Position numbers and translations under genes: made by a program
Origin: Cydia pomonella
Lineage: Eukaryota; Arthropoda; Insecta; Lepidoptera; Tortricidae
NCBI RefSeq assembly: GCF_033807575.1
Contig: NC_084707.1
Span: 14,370,550-14,434,549 of the forward strand
Reading direction: 5' to 3'
DNA: 64,000 nucleotides
In this document: positions 1 to 12,900 of the stretch, piece by piece
Numbering within the stretch: position 1 is the stretch's first letter
Layout of the letters: each line of letters opens with the position of its first letter
The notes under the pieces: model-generated
Databases searched by the model: none
What the model was told of the DNA's origin: nothing
The model's input: the letters and a program-made list of their open reading frames with translations, nothing else

Positions 1-1412
1 TACACTTGACAACTTCATGAACATACCGACACAAACTATTTAGATCGCTTGAACGATGAAAGTCCTCCTCTCCTATGAGAACTACGCAGTAATCTCGTCT
101 CGTCATTTCCTTGAGACGGGTTTGAAGATCTTTAAACAGCTCTCTTATGCCAACTCCTGGTATGATGTGATGACAGTAATTGAAACTTTGAAAATAGTCA
201 TAATTTGTAATAGTGTTTATAATTGAGTGTCTATTGTTGCTACTTAAGATGAGTAGTTTATCCTTTGTAGATATGTTACGTTTAACTGCATTTGAGGATT
301 TATTGTCCGTCGGCTTTGGTGATGAGAGGGTTTTACGGGAACACTTTGGTATACATTTTTGAACATTATGTCGCACGCTCACCATATTTTCAGGAGCCAA
401 CTGTTGATTGGACTGATCTGGTAGGTTCTTTTTGGACTGCTGGTTCCGATGTCGTTTCTTATTAGCAGACACGGGTGTAGATAGAGGAGTACCTGATGTG
501 GACACTTTTATAAGACTTTTATAGAGATCGTTTTTTTTCCCCAACACTGATAGCGCTTCTTTTAATTCATAGTTTTCAGCCAGTAGTTTTTGAATTTCTG
601 AGTCTGCACTCAATAACTGCTCTTCAAGTTTCGAATTTTGTGCTTTTAGATCTTCAACAACAAAGTTTTTTACTTGAGAATCTAAGTTTGGCATACTGTG
701 GACACTGACATCTGTGCTGTGCTGTAGCAATGATGAAAGTTCAAGATGGTCTTGGGGATTATCCTCCTGTGAGAGGGAATCAAAAGAATTGTGGACTGGT
801 AAATTGTATTTCCTTTTGGTAACCCTATCCGGTGACGCCGAGCTGTCTCTTGATGAATCAAGCAATTCATTTGCTAGAGATGGTATTAGGTCTGACTCCG
901 CCAGGCTCGTCGTTTCTCTCTCACACTTAGAGTTTTGCTTAGTTGTTGATGCGGTTGTAGTTGTTTGAACGTTTTTATCGTGGCTGTTAGGCGTTCTGGT
1001 TCTTTTTTGACAAATTGGCGTGCTAGCCATTTCCTGATTGCTTGGCGTAATATTGCAACTTCCTTTATTATTTGGTGATTTACGTTTAACTTTCCTTTCT
1101 TGACTGTTTGGCGTGCTGGGCTTTTCTTGACTGTTTGGCTTGCTGGGCTTTTCTTGACTATTAGGTGTGCTAGTCCTTTTCTGACTGTTTGATGAACTGT
1201 TTTTTTTTCGAGCCCGTTATCTTTCTACACTTGACGCACATCCACGAGGCCTTGCGGGCTTTAGTCATCAGATTATACAGCTTATCAGCATTACAACATT
1301 CAAGGTCGTATGAATTCTTGCAAAGTGAACATGTCAGGTAATGATTATCCTGAATGATATTTTTGCAACGAGTGCACAGTGGTTTTGGGGCCATTTTAAC
1401 AAAGCAAGACAC
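1..1412 (-). mobile_element. CR1-like non-LTR ORF1: PHD-type finger, coiled coil, degenerate SGNH-like domain; frameshifted, cut by window edge
   Basis: Reading the minus strand from Met at 1412 (or 1394), a cysteine-rich finger comes first (CTRC, CSLC, then WMCVKC near 1380-1230), of the PHD type found in ORF1 of CR1-like retroelements. It is followed by a Ser/Pro-rich stretch with repeated PNSQEKPS units (about 1180-1090), a charged coiled-coil-like segment (about 650-550) and a C-terminal domain that stays open to position 1. That domain (KLLILSSNNRHS, then CVVLIGEEDF) has the layout of SGNH hydrolase blocks, but the usual GDS and GTND signatures are replaced, so catalysis is doubtful. The finger frame stops at 1170; the downstream frame is open from about 1200 to 1. 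The break sits in a run of nine A at 1200-1208 (minus sense); eight would join the frames. The position usual for PHD His is Asp (YDLEC). It may be a dead copy or a host-borne relative; the RT part would lie left of the window. Confidence 0.66.
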
Positions 1413-2030
1413 ACATAAATACCAATAGTTGAAAATTTAAAAAACTAAGAAAAAGAAAAAAAATTGTCCAATTGTTAAAAAATATTCATTAGACCGTTCG
1501 TTGCGTCAGCGCTCAAGCGCTGCAGCGCTGCAGCGATTCAAAACGGCAAGCGGGTGACTCACTGCTGACCGGCTCGATCGACGGCAATAAAATAAACGTT
1601 ACGATAATATTTTGAAATGTTTTTTATCATATCTTCAAAACTGTTGCGTTTTTTTGAAAACTGTTTTTTTCACTGTATTTCTCAGTTCAATAGCTACACA
1701 ACGATATACCTCACAATATAGAAAAGCACTTTATATTCACTCTTTTGAATTTATAAAAGCGGAGACAGAAATTACGTGTCTATTTTGCACTAGCGCGACC
1801 GCACGAGAGTACACGACGTAACACGAAGTAATGAAACGCATATTAATTTCCGAATCACTTTAGTTGACATATTTTTGTAGAAGTAGCGTCAGCTACTGAT
1901 AGCATTATCGGTGATTGTTATACAGGAACCCGAACCCGCAGAAAAACAAAAAACGGTTACCAAACTTGTATAAATAAAGCCTACTTATTTATAAAAATGT
2001 GTCCAGGAATTTAAGATGTAAGTTTCTGTT
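1413..2030. other. Non-coding, upstream of the ORF1 relic
   Basis: AT-rich. A short GC-rich block around 1505-1540 is made of overlapping palindromic agcgctgcagcgct units and could belong to the 5' region of the retroelement. No convincing gene is seen. Confidence 0.4.
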
Positions 2031-2127
2031 TTACCCAATGGTTGACTGGTAGAGAATACCTTAAGGCATTAAGTCCGCCATTTGTATAATTTTATATCAT
2101 CTATAAAGTTTAAATAAATAAATAAGT
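2031..2127 (+). mobile_element. 3'-end fragment of a non-LTR retroelement with AAAT-rich tail
   Basis: The stretch from 'ggttgactggtagagaa' through the 'ttaaggcattaagtc' motif ends in an aaataaataaata tail. The same sequence occurs inverted at 56836-56945, so it is a dispersed repeat. The tail at one end and the 5' truncation of both copies suggest a LINE 3' end. The clade is not determined. Confidence 0.5.
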
Positions 2128-2497
2128 AGTTGAAAAGCTCTAACAATAGAGCAAGATCTCGGAGCCGCCAGACCTTACTTATTTTCTCATGAATAAAATG
2201 TATGGGATAATATAGTGTTAGTATTCTAAAGCATACATAAAAATCAGCCATAATAATTTAAGAAAAGTTAGTAATATTTTTACCTAACTTTAGCACCATG
2301 TACGGTGTACTGGACAAATGGCCGTCGGGTCAATATAGCAAGTATGCAGACATTAAAAGTACATACTAACACTATATTATGCCTATATTATGCCATACAT
2401 TATATTCATGAGAAAATAAGTAAGGTCTGGCGGCTCTGGGATCTTGGACTACAATTGCCTAGCTATAAATAAATACTTACATAATATAACCAAAAAG

Positions 2498-3480
2498 CTT
2501 CAAAAATAATAGATGTGTATTTATATACGGAATCATTTCTTACGTACTGACCTTTTTAGGGTTCCGTAGCCAAATGGCAAAAAACGGAACCCTTATAGAT
2601 TCGTCATGTCCGTCTGTCCGATTATTTTATTTAAGCTTGTAGTAGGGATAATGTTTACCTTAACCAGTTATCTTCAAAAATAATAGATGTATATTTATAT
2701 TCATATACAGAATCATTTCTTACGTACTGACCTTTTTAGGGTTCCGTAGCCAAATGGCATAAAACGGAACCCTTATAGTTTCTCTGTCTGTCTGTATGTC
2801 TGTCTGTCCGAGGCTTTGCTCCGTGGTCGTTAGTGCTAGAAAGCTGAAATTTGGCATGGATATATAAATCAATAAAGCCGACAAAGTACAATAAAATCTA
2901 AAAATATTTTTTTTTTTAGGGTACCTCCCCTACACGTAAAGTGAAGGTGAAATTTTTTTTCGCTTCAACCCTAGAGTGTGGGGTATCGTTGGAAAGGTCT
3001 TTCAAAACTAATAGGGGTTTTCAAGAAACATTTTTTGATAAAGTGAATATATTCGGAGATAATCGCTCCGAAAGAAAAAAAAAAATGTGTCCCCCCCCCC
3101 TCTAACTTTTGAACCATAGGTCCAAAAAATATGAAAAAAATCGTGGAAGTAGAGCTTAAGAAAGACATTAAATGAAAACTATAGCGGACATGATCAGTTT
3201 AGGTGTTTTTGAGTTATCGCAAAAAGTTTTCCCTTCATAGTAAAAAGACTTATTTTAATTAGGTACTGATTATGCAAATTTGCCTATTTGTTTAACTCAG
3301 GTGAAAGGTACCGTTTCATCCCTTGGTTAACAATTTACTATACTTTAAGCTCCAGTTTAGCTTATTGTGACGAAAGAGTAACTACGGAACCCTACACTGA
3401 GCGTGGCCCGACATGCTCTTGGCCGGTTTTTTTTATTTAAGCTTGTAGTAGGGTATGGAAAGTGTTTACCTTATCCAGAT
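2498..3480 (+). repeat. Imperfect tandem duplication, one unit with a deleted insert
   Basis: Unit 1 (2498-2667) and unit 2 (2672-3479) share the same left flank (cttcaaaaataatagatg, running up to tacgtactga) and the same right flank (ttatttaagcttgtagtag through tttacctta). Between the flanks unit 1 holds only about 72 bp of an interspersed repeat (2551-2622) whereas unit 2 holds about 700 bp of it (2731-3431). Confidence 0.75.
2731..3431 (+). repeat. Full-length copy of a lepidopteran interspersed repeat ('agggttccgtagcc' family)
   Basis: It begins cctttttagggttccg, has a ctgt/ctgtc microsatellite near 2785-2815, A/T and C homopolymers in the middle (about 3075-3100), and ends cgacatgctcttggccgg plus a T run. 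A 3'-only copy lies in a sal intron (47998-48182). There is no ORF of note. I recognise the family from lepidopteran genomes but do not know its mechanism; the T-rich end resembles a Pol III terminator. Confidence 0.6.
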
Positions 3481-5283
3481 AAAAATAAGCCAGTTTCCAG
3501 TGGATTACTTTGAATTAAAAGACGCGTATATGGGCGCAGATATGGAAATAAGTAGTTGGCCTACTACCTACCTACTAACTGTTGAATTTGTATTCACGGT
3601 TGTTCATATAATTAAGGTAATATCGATTCGATATAATGATTTCAATTATGTAAATTGTGTAAAATGTATTAATCATAGACTGGTAGCTTAATTGGTATTT
3701 AGTCCCATTAAAGCCATTACTGGCCAAGAAACATTCTTCAAATCTTACGCAGTCAGAACTCGAATGTTGTCTGCCAGATGTCCTATCGACGATCTAAATA
3801 GGCCACAGAATCGATACTGAATAGGTACAGTCTACGCGCCGTGTCCACGCATCGTGGTCGGATCATAGAGATGAAATAAAGTATGAAACTGGTCGCAAGC
3901 TTGCATCGAGCGAACGCACTGTGACCGAACCAACAATCGAGATGTGAAGCGCCGATAACGATGTCAACTAGCGCGGCCTGTCCTAGCCGTTCTCATGATT
4001 TGCGATGCCGTTCTAATCGATATAATTACGAGCAATCCATCAAACGGACATATATAATAAAATACGTGATTCTAAAATATGGTAATCGTTAAAAAACGCT
4101 TCGAACCGACCTGAGAAATAGCAGAGATCATTTTTTGCATTGAAGTGTTTATGATCGCCTCGTAATATGCTTCTTTGATCTGTAACAAGTCGCGTCGAAT
4201 TTCCAATATCGTTCGCTGCATACATTTGGCATATCACCGCCGTGTACATAATTTTATTGATCTAATTTCTCTTGAGTGCAGTTTGGACATAACATAGCTG
4301 GTCCTAACAAAGCTGACTAATTATCAGGACGCAGCGTGTCGTAAAACAGTGCATATTGACGGAATATAGAGAGGCCGGCACATAGTGCTTAATGACATTA
4401 ATCACATTGATTTATTGTGGTTCCGAGTTATTACAGGCTGCGCCCGCATGTGTGCGTGTGTGAGCACGAGGCTATACCTGCTCGCTGTGTGCTTCTTGTT
4501 TAAGTAGGTAATGCGCAACATACAGCATGTACCTACAGATTAATGTAACGATTGTAAGAAACTTACCTGGAGAAATATTTTGATAGAATACACATATTAA
4601 TCTATTTATTTTTAAAATTAATACATCTTGTCAATGCCTACGTGCAATCTAAATAGATGAACGTAAACAATTATTGTTCAAGTAACTGACTACCTTTTTT
4701 TATATGATTGATCGTGTAAATGGTATCTAAATATGTATAATGAAAAAGTACATGTTATGTAAGCAGGTATGTTATGTACACCTTAATAATAACTAACGGA
4801 CCTGTAACGGTAATACAAAGTACATACAACATTTTTGCAACCACCAACCGAAGCAAGATTAAGAACACCCTGGCTAATATAAGGGCTCCATCGGACGTAT
4901 TCCGGTGTGAGTGTGTGCGTGGCATTAGGCTACAATTTACGCTGTTTGCGGTGTGTTAATATTGATTGGCACGCTTTATTTCGGCGAGACTGCCCTGGCC
5001 GTCCGCGAAACTAGTCCGTCACTTTTCTGCACGGATCGGACCCCAAATTATTTATATAAAACGGAATTATTTACGGACCAGAAAGATAGTCGACGATTCT
5101 AATAAACTAATGATGTACCACCTGTACACATTGAGTAGCAACTATACATATCGTGCCACAATTAGGCCTATAAGTGTCAACTTCCGATTGGTACCTATTC
5201 TTAATAAATAATACATTATGTATTATATTCAACAAAATATCCTAAAACAACAAATATTAAAATCAGGAAATTGAAACAGAATG
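3481..5283. other. AT-rich intergenic DNA
   Basis: Only short spurious open frames and no family motif. A moderately GC-richer stretch at about 3840-4000 has no recognisable content. No RNA gene was seen. Confidence 0.4.
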
Positions 5284-5490
5284 ATGAAATTTAATCGGTG
5301 ATCAGGAACAGGATTTTTTCTAATTCATCCATCAAATTTACTCCCTCATAAAAAAATATCAACATCGGACCAGCCAGAATGTATGAAACAGCCATTTTTG
5401 TGATTTCGGGGTTGGTTCCATAGTTAAATGTGATCGCCATCGATGACTAAATAAGAAAAATTAGTTCCTGATCACCGGTTAAATTTCATG
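5284..5490. repeat. MITE with about 38-bp terminal inverted repeats
   Basis: The left end atgaaatttaatcggtgatc is repeated inverted at the right end (gatcaccggttaaatttcat), with matching inner parts (caggaac ... gttcctg). Total length is about 207 bp with no coding capacity. It is a non-autonomous DNA transposon; the superfamily is not assigned. Confidence 0.75.
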
Positions 5491-7726
5491 GTGTATACAG
5501 GCCGTCTTTGTACTAAAAATCAATCTCTTCCAGCATTTCTTTTTTCAACTTTTGACTAATAATAGTCCGATCAAAGCCCATACTTTTCATGCCGTTGACG
5601 CAAAAATGACGTAATTTAACATACATGGAGTTGTTTTACAATACTACAAATTTAGATAACTTACTTATTGACGGGTATCAAAATAAATACTTGTTACGAG
5701 AATAAAAAAAAATCAAAAATATGTACTATTTAATAAATTAATAATCTATTATTTATTTGAGTGACAATAAGATGAAAGTCAGTTAGACGTTTCTGTACTG
5801 ATTGTCAAGTATATGTATAACTTACGTAAAGAGGTTGATAAATGATTAATTATTACGAAAATATTAATTGGAATCATACTCTATGTAGCGTGACGTCATT
5901 TTTCTGTCAACAGCATGAAAATTACGGGCTCTGAGTCCGATAATAGGTTACTATTACTAAATGAAGAACTAATTATGTAATAGGTAACAAATAACAGAAT
6001 AACAATATAAATAAAATAACCAATTAAGTATGAAATATAACCAAGTGTACATTATATTATCGTATCTTGGTAGGGTATAACAATCAAGAAGTACTAGTAA
6101 GATTGTAGTATCGTGGGTTACTAACACAACTTTAGAATGTATTCGTGTCATAAAAAGGAAAATATGCCAGTGCACGGGGCACGGTCGCTGGCCAGTGATG
6201 TGCTAGCGTCCTTCAATCCTCAATCACAACACTCGGCCGTGCAAAGCCAAATGACGTATAAACATTGGAGCAACAAACATTCAAAAACCCTTTTCGCAGC
6301 CGTGAATTTCGACGTGTCGCCGGCGATAGACACGTCTGCTACGAGCGCCTCGCATATCAAGCACTTATTATAATTTCATAACGCATGCCGGTCGACGCAA
6401 GTAATACGCGAAATTTATGTTACGATGTTCTCACCGTGCGACGAGCCCCATGAATGCGTAATCAGCATAAGTCCTCATTAACAGTACTGTCAATGTTCTA
6501 CTCATATTCATTTGAGGACGTGGCCATAAATTCAATTAAACCGTTTGTAAGTAGATACACAATATTATGGCCCTACTGTAGTGATCTAAGTACTTTATTT
6601 TGTAACCACGCTATGGACACGAATGCTTATCTGATATCTGTTAATATTTGCATAAATATGAACAGGTTTATTCTAATACCTCGCTCGATCTATTAAGCGG
6701 ACGCGTATTGGTCTTACTAGGTACCCGTATTAATTGAATATTTGCGTCCTTATTAAAATATGTTTCGGCAATTTATAAATTACCTTTATTAAAAATAATT
6801 GATTATACCAGTAGAAGGTCTCGTTTGTTTTATTAGCTTTACATCTAAACGGAGAGTTATGCAAAGCAGTAAAAAAAATGGTGGATGTTTTTATCTTACG
6901 TAAACATGGTAAGTACAGCTAACACGGTAGACGATTGTTTCATAAAATAAATGAGACTCGGTTTTGAATGGTGATATAAGAATCTATACGCTTTACGTTT
7001 GAAAATAGTTAAGTGTCAGCAAGAATTATAACTTACAATGTTCATATCATACATCTTTAAGTCAAATAAGATTAGCATCGGAGTTCAAAGCATCGATCGG
7101 CGTTCACGCACGAAATAAGGTCATCGCAGTTAAGATATGCGGTATAGGGTACGCTAACGTGTAGTTAACTAGAGGAAGCACAATTCAGTTTTAAATTTCC
7201 CTCCCTTTCTTTTGCACCATTTTAAAAATCTCCTCCTACTTAGAAGTATACAAGTAAATTAACATACAACTATAATTAGGTAAATAATATCATGCAGAAA
7301 ACATAATGTAAAAAATATGCCAAGCCTTGCACGCCACCTGTCCACCGTACAAAAAACAAACAAATAAGACTCTAGGTGTCTGGATTTCCAATGAACTGAA
7401 ATTACTACTTACAATGAAAAATCGCTCCCGAAAAATATTAAAATCCAATGACAACACAACATCACTAACGCTCCTTTTGTGAAAACCAAGATGTCAAACA
7501 GATTACTTATTTGATAGTTGAATAGCAAAATTATACAACATAATACACACATAAAATCCAAATGAGGACATTATTTAAACATAATATTTTAATTCTTTCA
7601 TCGTAATTTCGGTAATGTCTAATACATGAATTGTAAATACATTTTATACAGATTATTCACTAAATAAGATACAGAGATATACGAATGTTTAACCATGTTA
7701 AAAAATAACTTTAATACCTTGAAAAT
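5491..7726. other. AT-rich intergenic DNA
   Basis: No coding or RNA gene is supported. A GC-richer segment at about 6160-6360 has an open frame, but it shows no protein family motif. Confidence 0.4.
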
Positions 7727-7920
7727 GGGGTCTTCTTCTTCCTAGCGTTTTCCCGGCATATTGCCACGGCTCATGGGAGCCTGGGTTCCGCTTGACAACT
7801 AATCCCAAGATTTGGCGTAGGCACTAGTTTTTACGAAAGCGACTGCCATCTGACCTTCCAACCCAGAGGGTAAAACTAGGCCTTGTTGGGATTAGTCCGG
7901 TTTCCTCACGAAACAAAACA
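7727..7920 (-). mobile_element. 5'-truncated tRNA-derived SINE
   Basis: Reverse complement of the body and 3' end of the SINE at 63436-63759: shared blocks include the 'gtgaggaaaccggactaatc' core, the 'cttgggattagttgtcaag' block and a GAAGAAGA-type tail. The tRNA-like head is missing, as expected for 5'-truncated retroposition. Confidence 0.8.
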
Positions 7921-8329
7921 ATGAAATGGGGTCAAAACAGTTTATTTTTCTATGAAACTGAAAAAAAATTTGACGTTTGAATTTGACGTTTTTTTATGTT
8001 TTAATCGTTTCAAGGGCCGAATGGTACAGATAAATAATAAACGTATACAGAAACCATATAACTAGTTTTCTGAAACTCTTTAAGTAACTTAATTACTTTA
8101 CGCAAAGCAAGGCCCAGTAAAAAAATATATAAGGTACAATTTTTGTGAGCCTTGCCCACCTACAGACGCATTTTGTTAATTAAATATATCATATTTAAAG
8201 CTAAATTGTATTTTGCTAACATCTAGTATTAACAACATACGGTAACAGTCGCTATCAGATATATTGGAGCAGACAAGGTACTGACAGTTAAGAACTCGAC
8301 TCTACATATTGTATTGTCGTTAGAGTAGA

Positions 8330-9201
8330 TACCCCTTCGGCCGCGTACGCAACCAGAGCTTCGTAACCAGATGCGATCGAAAACTATTTCTGCCTTGTAC
8401 GAAACCGGTTGCGATCAAAAACTAATTCCGTCTTACTAGTTATCAGTTACGATCGAACACTTTTCTTTGTTGTACGAAACCTTTCGACCGTTGATAAAGT
8501 CAGCTAAGATTATATTTATACACCTTGTTATACAGTATAAGTACTGTACACGTTATATATATTTTGACGACCGGTTTGGCCTAGTGGGTAGTGACCCTGC
8601 CTACGAAGCTGATGGTCCCGGGTTCAAATCCTGGTAAGGGCATTTATTCGTGTGATGAGCATGAATATTTGTTCCTGAGTCATGGGTGTTTTCTATGTAT
8701 TTAAGTATTTATAAATATTTATATATTATATATATCGTTGTCTAAGCACCCTCAACACAAGCCTTATTGAGCTTACTGTGGGACTTAGTCAATTTGTGTA
8801 ATAAAAATGTCCTATTACATTTATTTATTTATTATGTATTTATTATTATATCTAGTCAAAAATCAGAACACAAAAATTGTACCAGTTGATAATATTCGAA
8901 TACTTTGTTGGCAAATACAATGTAACCTTGTTCCTTAAAAGACACTGGCTTAAGAGACATGGAGCACTGACATTCAGGATAAGAAATTATCATGAGTATC
9001 ATGACAAAATATTTGAAAAAAAAACCTATAGCTAGATGGCCCAGACATTGGTTTCGTATAAGAACGAGAAGTGTTCGATCGTAACTGGTTACGGGTAAGA
9101 CGAAATTAGTTTTTGATCGCAACCGGTTTCGTACAAGGCAGAAAGAGTTTTCGATCGCATCTGGTTACGAAGCTTTGGTTGCGTACGCGGCCGAAGGGGT
9201 A
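8330..9201. mobile_element. Foldback DNA element with about 152-bp inverted arms
   Basis: The left arm (8330-8481) and right arm (9050-9201) are near-complete reverse complements, starting taccccttcggccgcgtac and ending gtacgcggccgaaggggta. Each arm contains internal sub-repeats built on cgatcg plus aactggttac / aaccggttt blocks. TA dinucleotides flank the CCCC ends, consistent with a TA target. The interior has no transposase and has been invaded by a SINE at 8566-8831. Confidence 0.8.
8566..8831 (+). mobile_element. tRNA-derived SINE (family A), inside the foldback element
   Basis: It starts gacgaccggtttggcctag, has an A-box-like ggcctagtgggtagtgacc and a B box (gggttcaaatcc), then the tgtgatgagcatgaatattt body and a tttatttattta tail. 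Related copies are at 20645-20905 (minus) and 21672-21830 (plus), and a tail-only copy at 54911-54972. The tRNA-like head implies Pol III transcription and LINE-driven mobilisation; no cloverleaf is intact, so it is not a tRNA gene. Confidence 0.82.
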
Positions 9202-9871
9202 GATACACAGGTATTTTTGAAATTTGATGGCAACTTGATTCTGCCTGCTTGTTGGCATTACTTTTTATTACAAGCTTTTTTAACTTGTTATTATGTAGGT
9301 ATGTTAGTTAGTTAGTGTGGGTCAAATCTCGGAAGCTAAATTTGACCCACTTCCCGATTTCCAATTGTGCTGAAATTTTGCACACATATGTAAATGGGAT
9401 GTTTAACAATGCTATTTACGGTACCATCGAGCTGATCTGATGATGGAGACAGGAGGTGAAACTCTTCACAAACAACACAACTTAGTTGTTTTTGGGGTTG
9501 TTAATAGAATTGCCTCGATGAGTCTTAGTTACCTGTGGAAAGAAAAGTACGGTCAGCGATAAAAACTTGTACCAAAAATGTTTTTATTGACAATAATTTA
9601 TTATTTATACTATACCATCTATGCTTCTTATATGTTTTAAATGAAATAATAGCATACATTCTGCTAAGTTTCGTATATTTGACCTTCCTGATTTGATTTG
9701 ATTTGATTTTTTTTACCGTTTATGTTAGGCTAATTGATAGGCTAAACTCTTACTTGATTCAACATATGTAAATAGTTTGTGTGTCTAGAAGTACCTTAGA
9801 ATTGTAAGATTTATGTGTAGGTGACAAAATTAAAGTACTTCGACTGCCGATTTTATTTTGGGGGTAGTTCT
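9202..9871. other. Intergenic DNA with a probable dispersed repeat
   Basis: The stretch at about 9315-9570 (starting gtgggtcaaatctcggaag) resembles a lepidopteran repeat I have seen elsewhere; it is not repeated inside this window. It contains a short inverted gtgggtcaaat / atttgacccac pair (9317-9351). No gene. Confidence 0.35.
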
Positions 9872-9930
9872 GGGTCATTCTTGAACAATCTCATTCTCTA
9901 ACGCAAAATGAGATTGTTGAGGAATGGCCC
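9872..9930. other. 59-nt near-perfect hairpin of pre-miRNA size
   Basis: The arm gggtcattcttgaacaatct with its continuation pairs with agattgttgaggaatggccc, giving about 24 pairs with two G-U pairs, one internal mismatch and a 10-nt loop. Size and pairing fit a pre-miRNA or a tiny palindromic MITE. No promoter evidence and no second copy in the window. Confidence 0.4.
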
Positions 9931-12900
9931 TTCTACGTTCAGTGAGTTTTCTGACTACTAATACCAGAGTCAAACATTAAGCTTTTATCTCTTTCCATAG
10001 TTAAGATGAAGATGATTAACCTCTCTGTTAAAGCACCTTTCTTTGAGAAAACGATGTAGGTACCCGTTTTGTTTGCGCTACTTGGCGGAGACACTACCAA
10101 GCTCCTCCGACACGCCAATGGTTTAATCATAATCATTATAATAGACTTTGGTATCGACTATATTAGTCAATGTATATGCTAATTTAACACTACCAGTGTT
10201 CAATGCATTAAGTGGGTCAAAGTGTAAATATATTCTAATGAACTAGGCACTTATCTATATTGAATGACTTCGTCTTGATACATATTTACATTGTTATTAT
10301 TTTTATTAAATCTCTTATCAATCGGTTACACAATAACCAGTATGAGCCATTCAATATTTGAAGATAAAATAGAACATTTATCCTCACCATCAATAACATT
10401 TTATCATCGCCCATTAACGAAGGCAATAAAACAGGTCTACCGAGGTAAAGAACCATTAATAAAAAGATTATTATTGTTCTCGATTTATTACCTAGTTCCA
10501 ACGTAGCACACAAAAAGACGATTTAAGCCGACTAAAAACCACAATGTTACTATTCGTAAAACGCGTATTTATATGCGCGTATGTTCGATATCTTTCTACA
10601 TAACACAGCACAGCTATCAAAACGTGTTCTAGAATTTGTAGTAATTTCACTAGTAAACGCTACGGTATTGTTGTAGGTCACCGTAACCGAGCTTATCTCT
10701 ACTCGGATTGTTCGCTAACTGGTTCACAGACAACCACACTATTTCTTAGAGCAAAAACGAGCCTACAAAATACAATCAAGCAAGGCAATATTTCCTCTAG
10801 CACATTGAAATTAATGTTGATAAATACACAAACGTAGCGGTGGAGTGCGGCCGTCGCGGGCGGAAGTGGCTCCATCCATCATCCGCCCGCCCTGGATAAA
10901 AACGCTCGTTACCGCCGCCCTACCTGCCCGCGAACCTGCTCGTCTGTACACTGACGAGTACCGGCACACTGTGGTTTTGTTTACATCGCGGCTCGTACAT
11001 TCGCAGGGCCACAAAATTTAAAGTCCTACGATTTGTATATATAGAAATTCTCAATATGCGTAGTAATTATGATCTAAATCTACAATGTCATTAATAAATA
11101 AAAATAATATACCCACATTTCAAACTTTTTTTTCAAGTTAACTTTACTAAACTACACTACTAACAAAAGCCAAAATCAAATGAACTACAAGAAGTACTTA
11201 ATCTTTGTTTAGATTGGAAAGTTAGCAAGTTTCTTAATATATGCTTAAGGCAAGCAATGTATATCAAATCCAGGGGCTGCGTAGAAACCACTCGGCGGCG
11301 AGGATGGGCCCTCGGCGCGTCTATTAATGCCACACTCAACCGCCTCTATTACTGCTGTCATTTATTATATCCATTTTGGCAAATTGGCTGATCTTGCACA
11401 GTTTATGAGCGTTCTCTCGAGGTAATTAAGGGAACTGTATAGCCTTGTTTTGGTAAGATAGTTAAGAGTATTATTATTATATAGGTTAAAATATATTGGC
11501 ACTCAGTTCTAATTAAGTAAAAACTTTAAAGGCATATGTTAGACAGACAATGTACGTCATTTATATGTATTGGGAAACTATCTCAAAATCTATACTTATA
11601 ACACAAACCTCTCAAATAGGTAAGTTCTCACCTATTTGGGCCTATTTGGAATTTTTAATTTTGATGCCCGTTTGATTTCAATATCAGTGTGTGAAAGTTT
11701 ATGCAATACATGGCGTACTTGTTTCTAAATATGCGCCCGCTATTGTGATAGCTAGCAGAATCAGTTCCAATGAAACCCCTAGAGTGTTTTCACCAGTGCC
11801 GTCGAATAAAGTACGCGAGATTGAGGACACGCAAGGGCGACAAGGCGCGAATCCTCGAGGCAGCAGGTGCGATTATAAAAGTATGCGCTAGATATTCAGT
11901 AGTGGCGTGTTAGCGGTGGAGCCTTTACGACATGGCCCCACGTTGGGCGCCATTTTTGTCAAGTGTATTTTTTGGCTCATTATGATTGATAAACGTTATC
12001 ACGTTAATAAAGATAAAGTTGAAAAAAGTAGCTTTTATTGTATTTGCTGAGATGCTTTGTCCGAAAAAAACGACAATCTTGATGCGATGCTATATTAACA
12101 AAGTTGACATTGATAACTGACATGCTCGATATAAAAATGCTCGTCAAACAAGTCTGCACCTGAAGATCTAGCATAAGGCATTAAAATTATTATAAACCCG
12201 ACGCGATAAGGCAGGATGATACCGGCTTAGCGCCCCCCGCCCCACACCACGCTATCTGCGGTACTCGAATGCCTTTTCAGCGTATATCTGCATGAAAAGT
12301 TGCCTAAAGCTTATGCTTGCTAGTTGCGAGCTAAACAAGCCTTGTTTTACGGAGGGTGCTATTTTTGTTTTAACTTTACGGTAGAATGTTTGTATCTCTA
12401 CTTATTATAATGATACTCTAAAAGTTGATGCTAAACGCAAAATGTAACTTTTCCTAAATAAGCAATTAAATAAAAATAAAATACATATTGTGATTTTCAT
12501 CGTAAATATCGGGTCACAAAAACATTATTTTATTCATACCAACCTACTGCAGAGAACGGAAACTTGTGAAATGAAGCAGTACAAAGTTATTTAAACAATG
12601 TAAACGACGTCGCGGAAGTTTATGCAGAATCTGCAGCGGTATGTCGAACGACAATTATAACTTTTGCCCGGACGGGCGCAACAAATAAAATAATGTCTGC
12701 GAAAACGCGCGAGGGGGCGGCGCCACGAATTTCGTACACGAGACAAAGATAAGCTTAACCAGCACGAAATTATGAGCGTTTAACTGTTTCTAGCTGTAGA
12801 ATCTGGCACGGGTGCTTCGCCGGCTCGCCAGCGCGCGTTATTTACGACGGGGTGGCGGCTGCGCTCCCGCTGCACCCGAGATAGTGCCTCCCCGGAAAAG

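Noticed and set aside
8566..8644. Possible functional tRNA gene
   Set aside because: A and B boxes are present, but the cloverleaf is not intact and the same head recurs with a SINE body and tail at other places.
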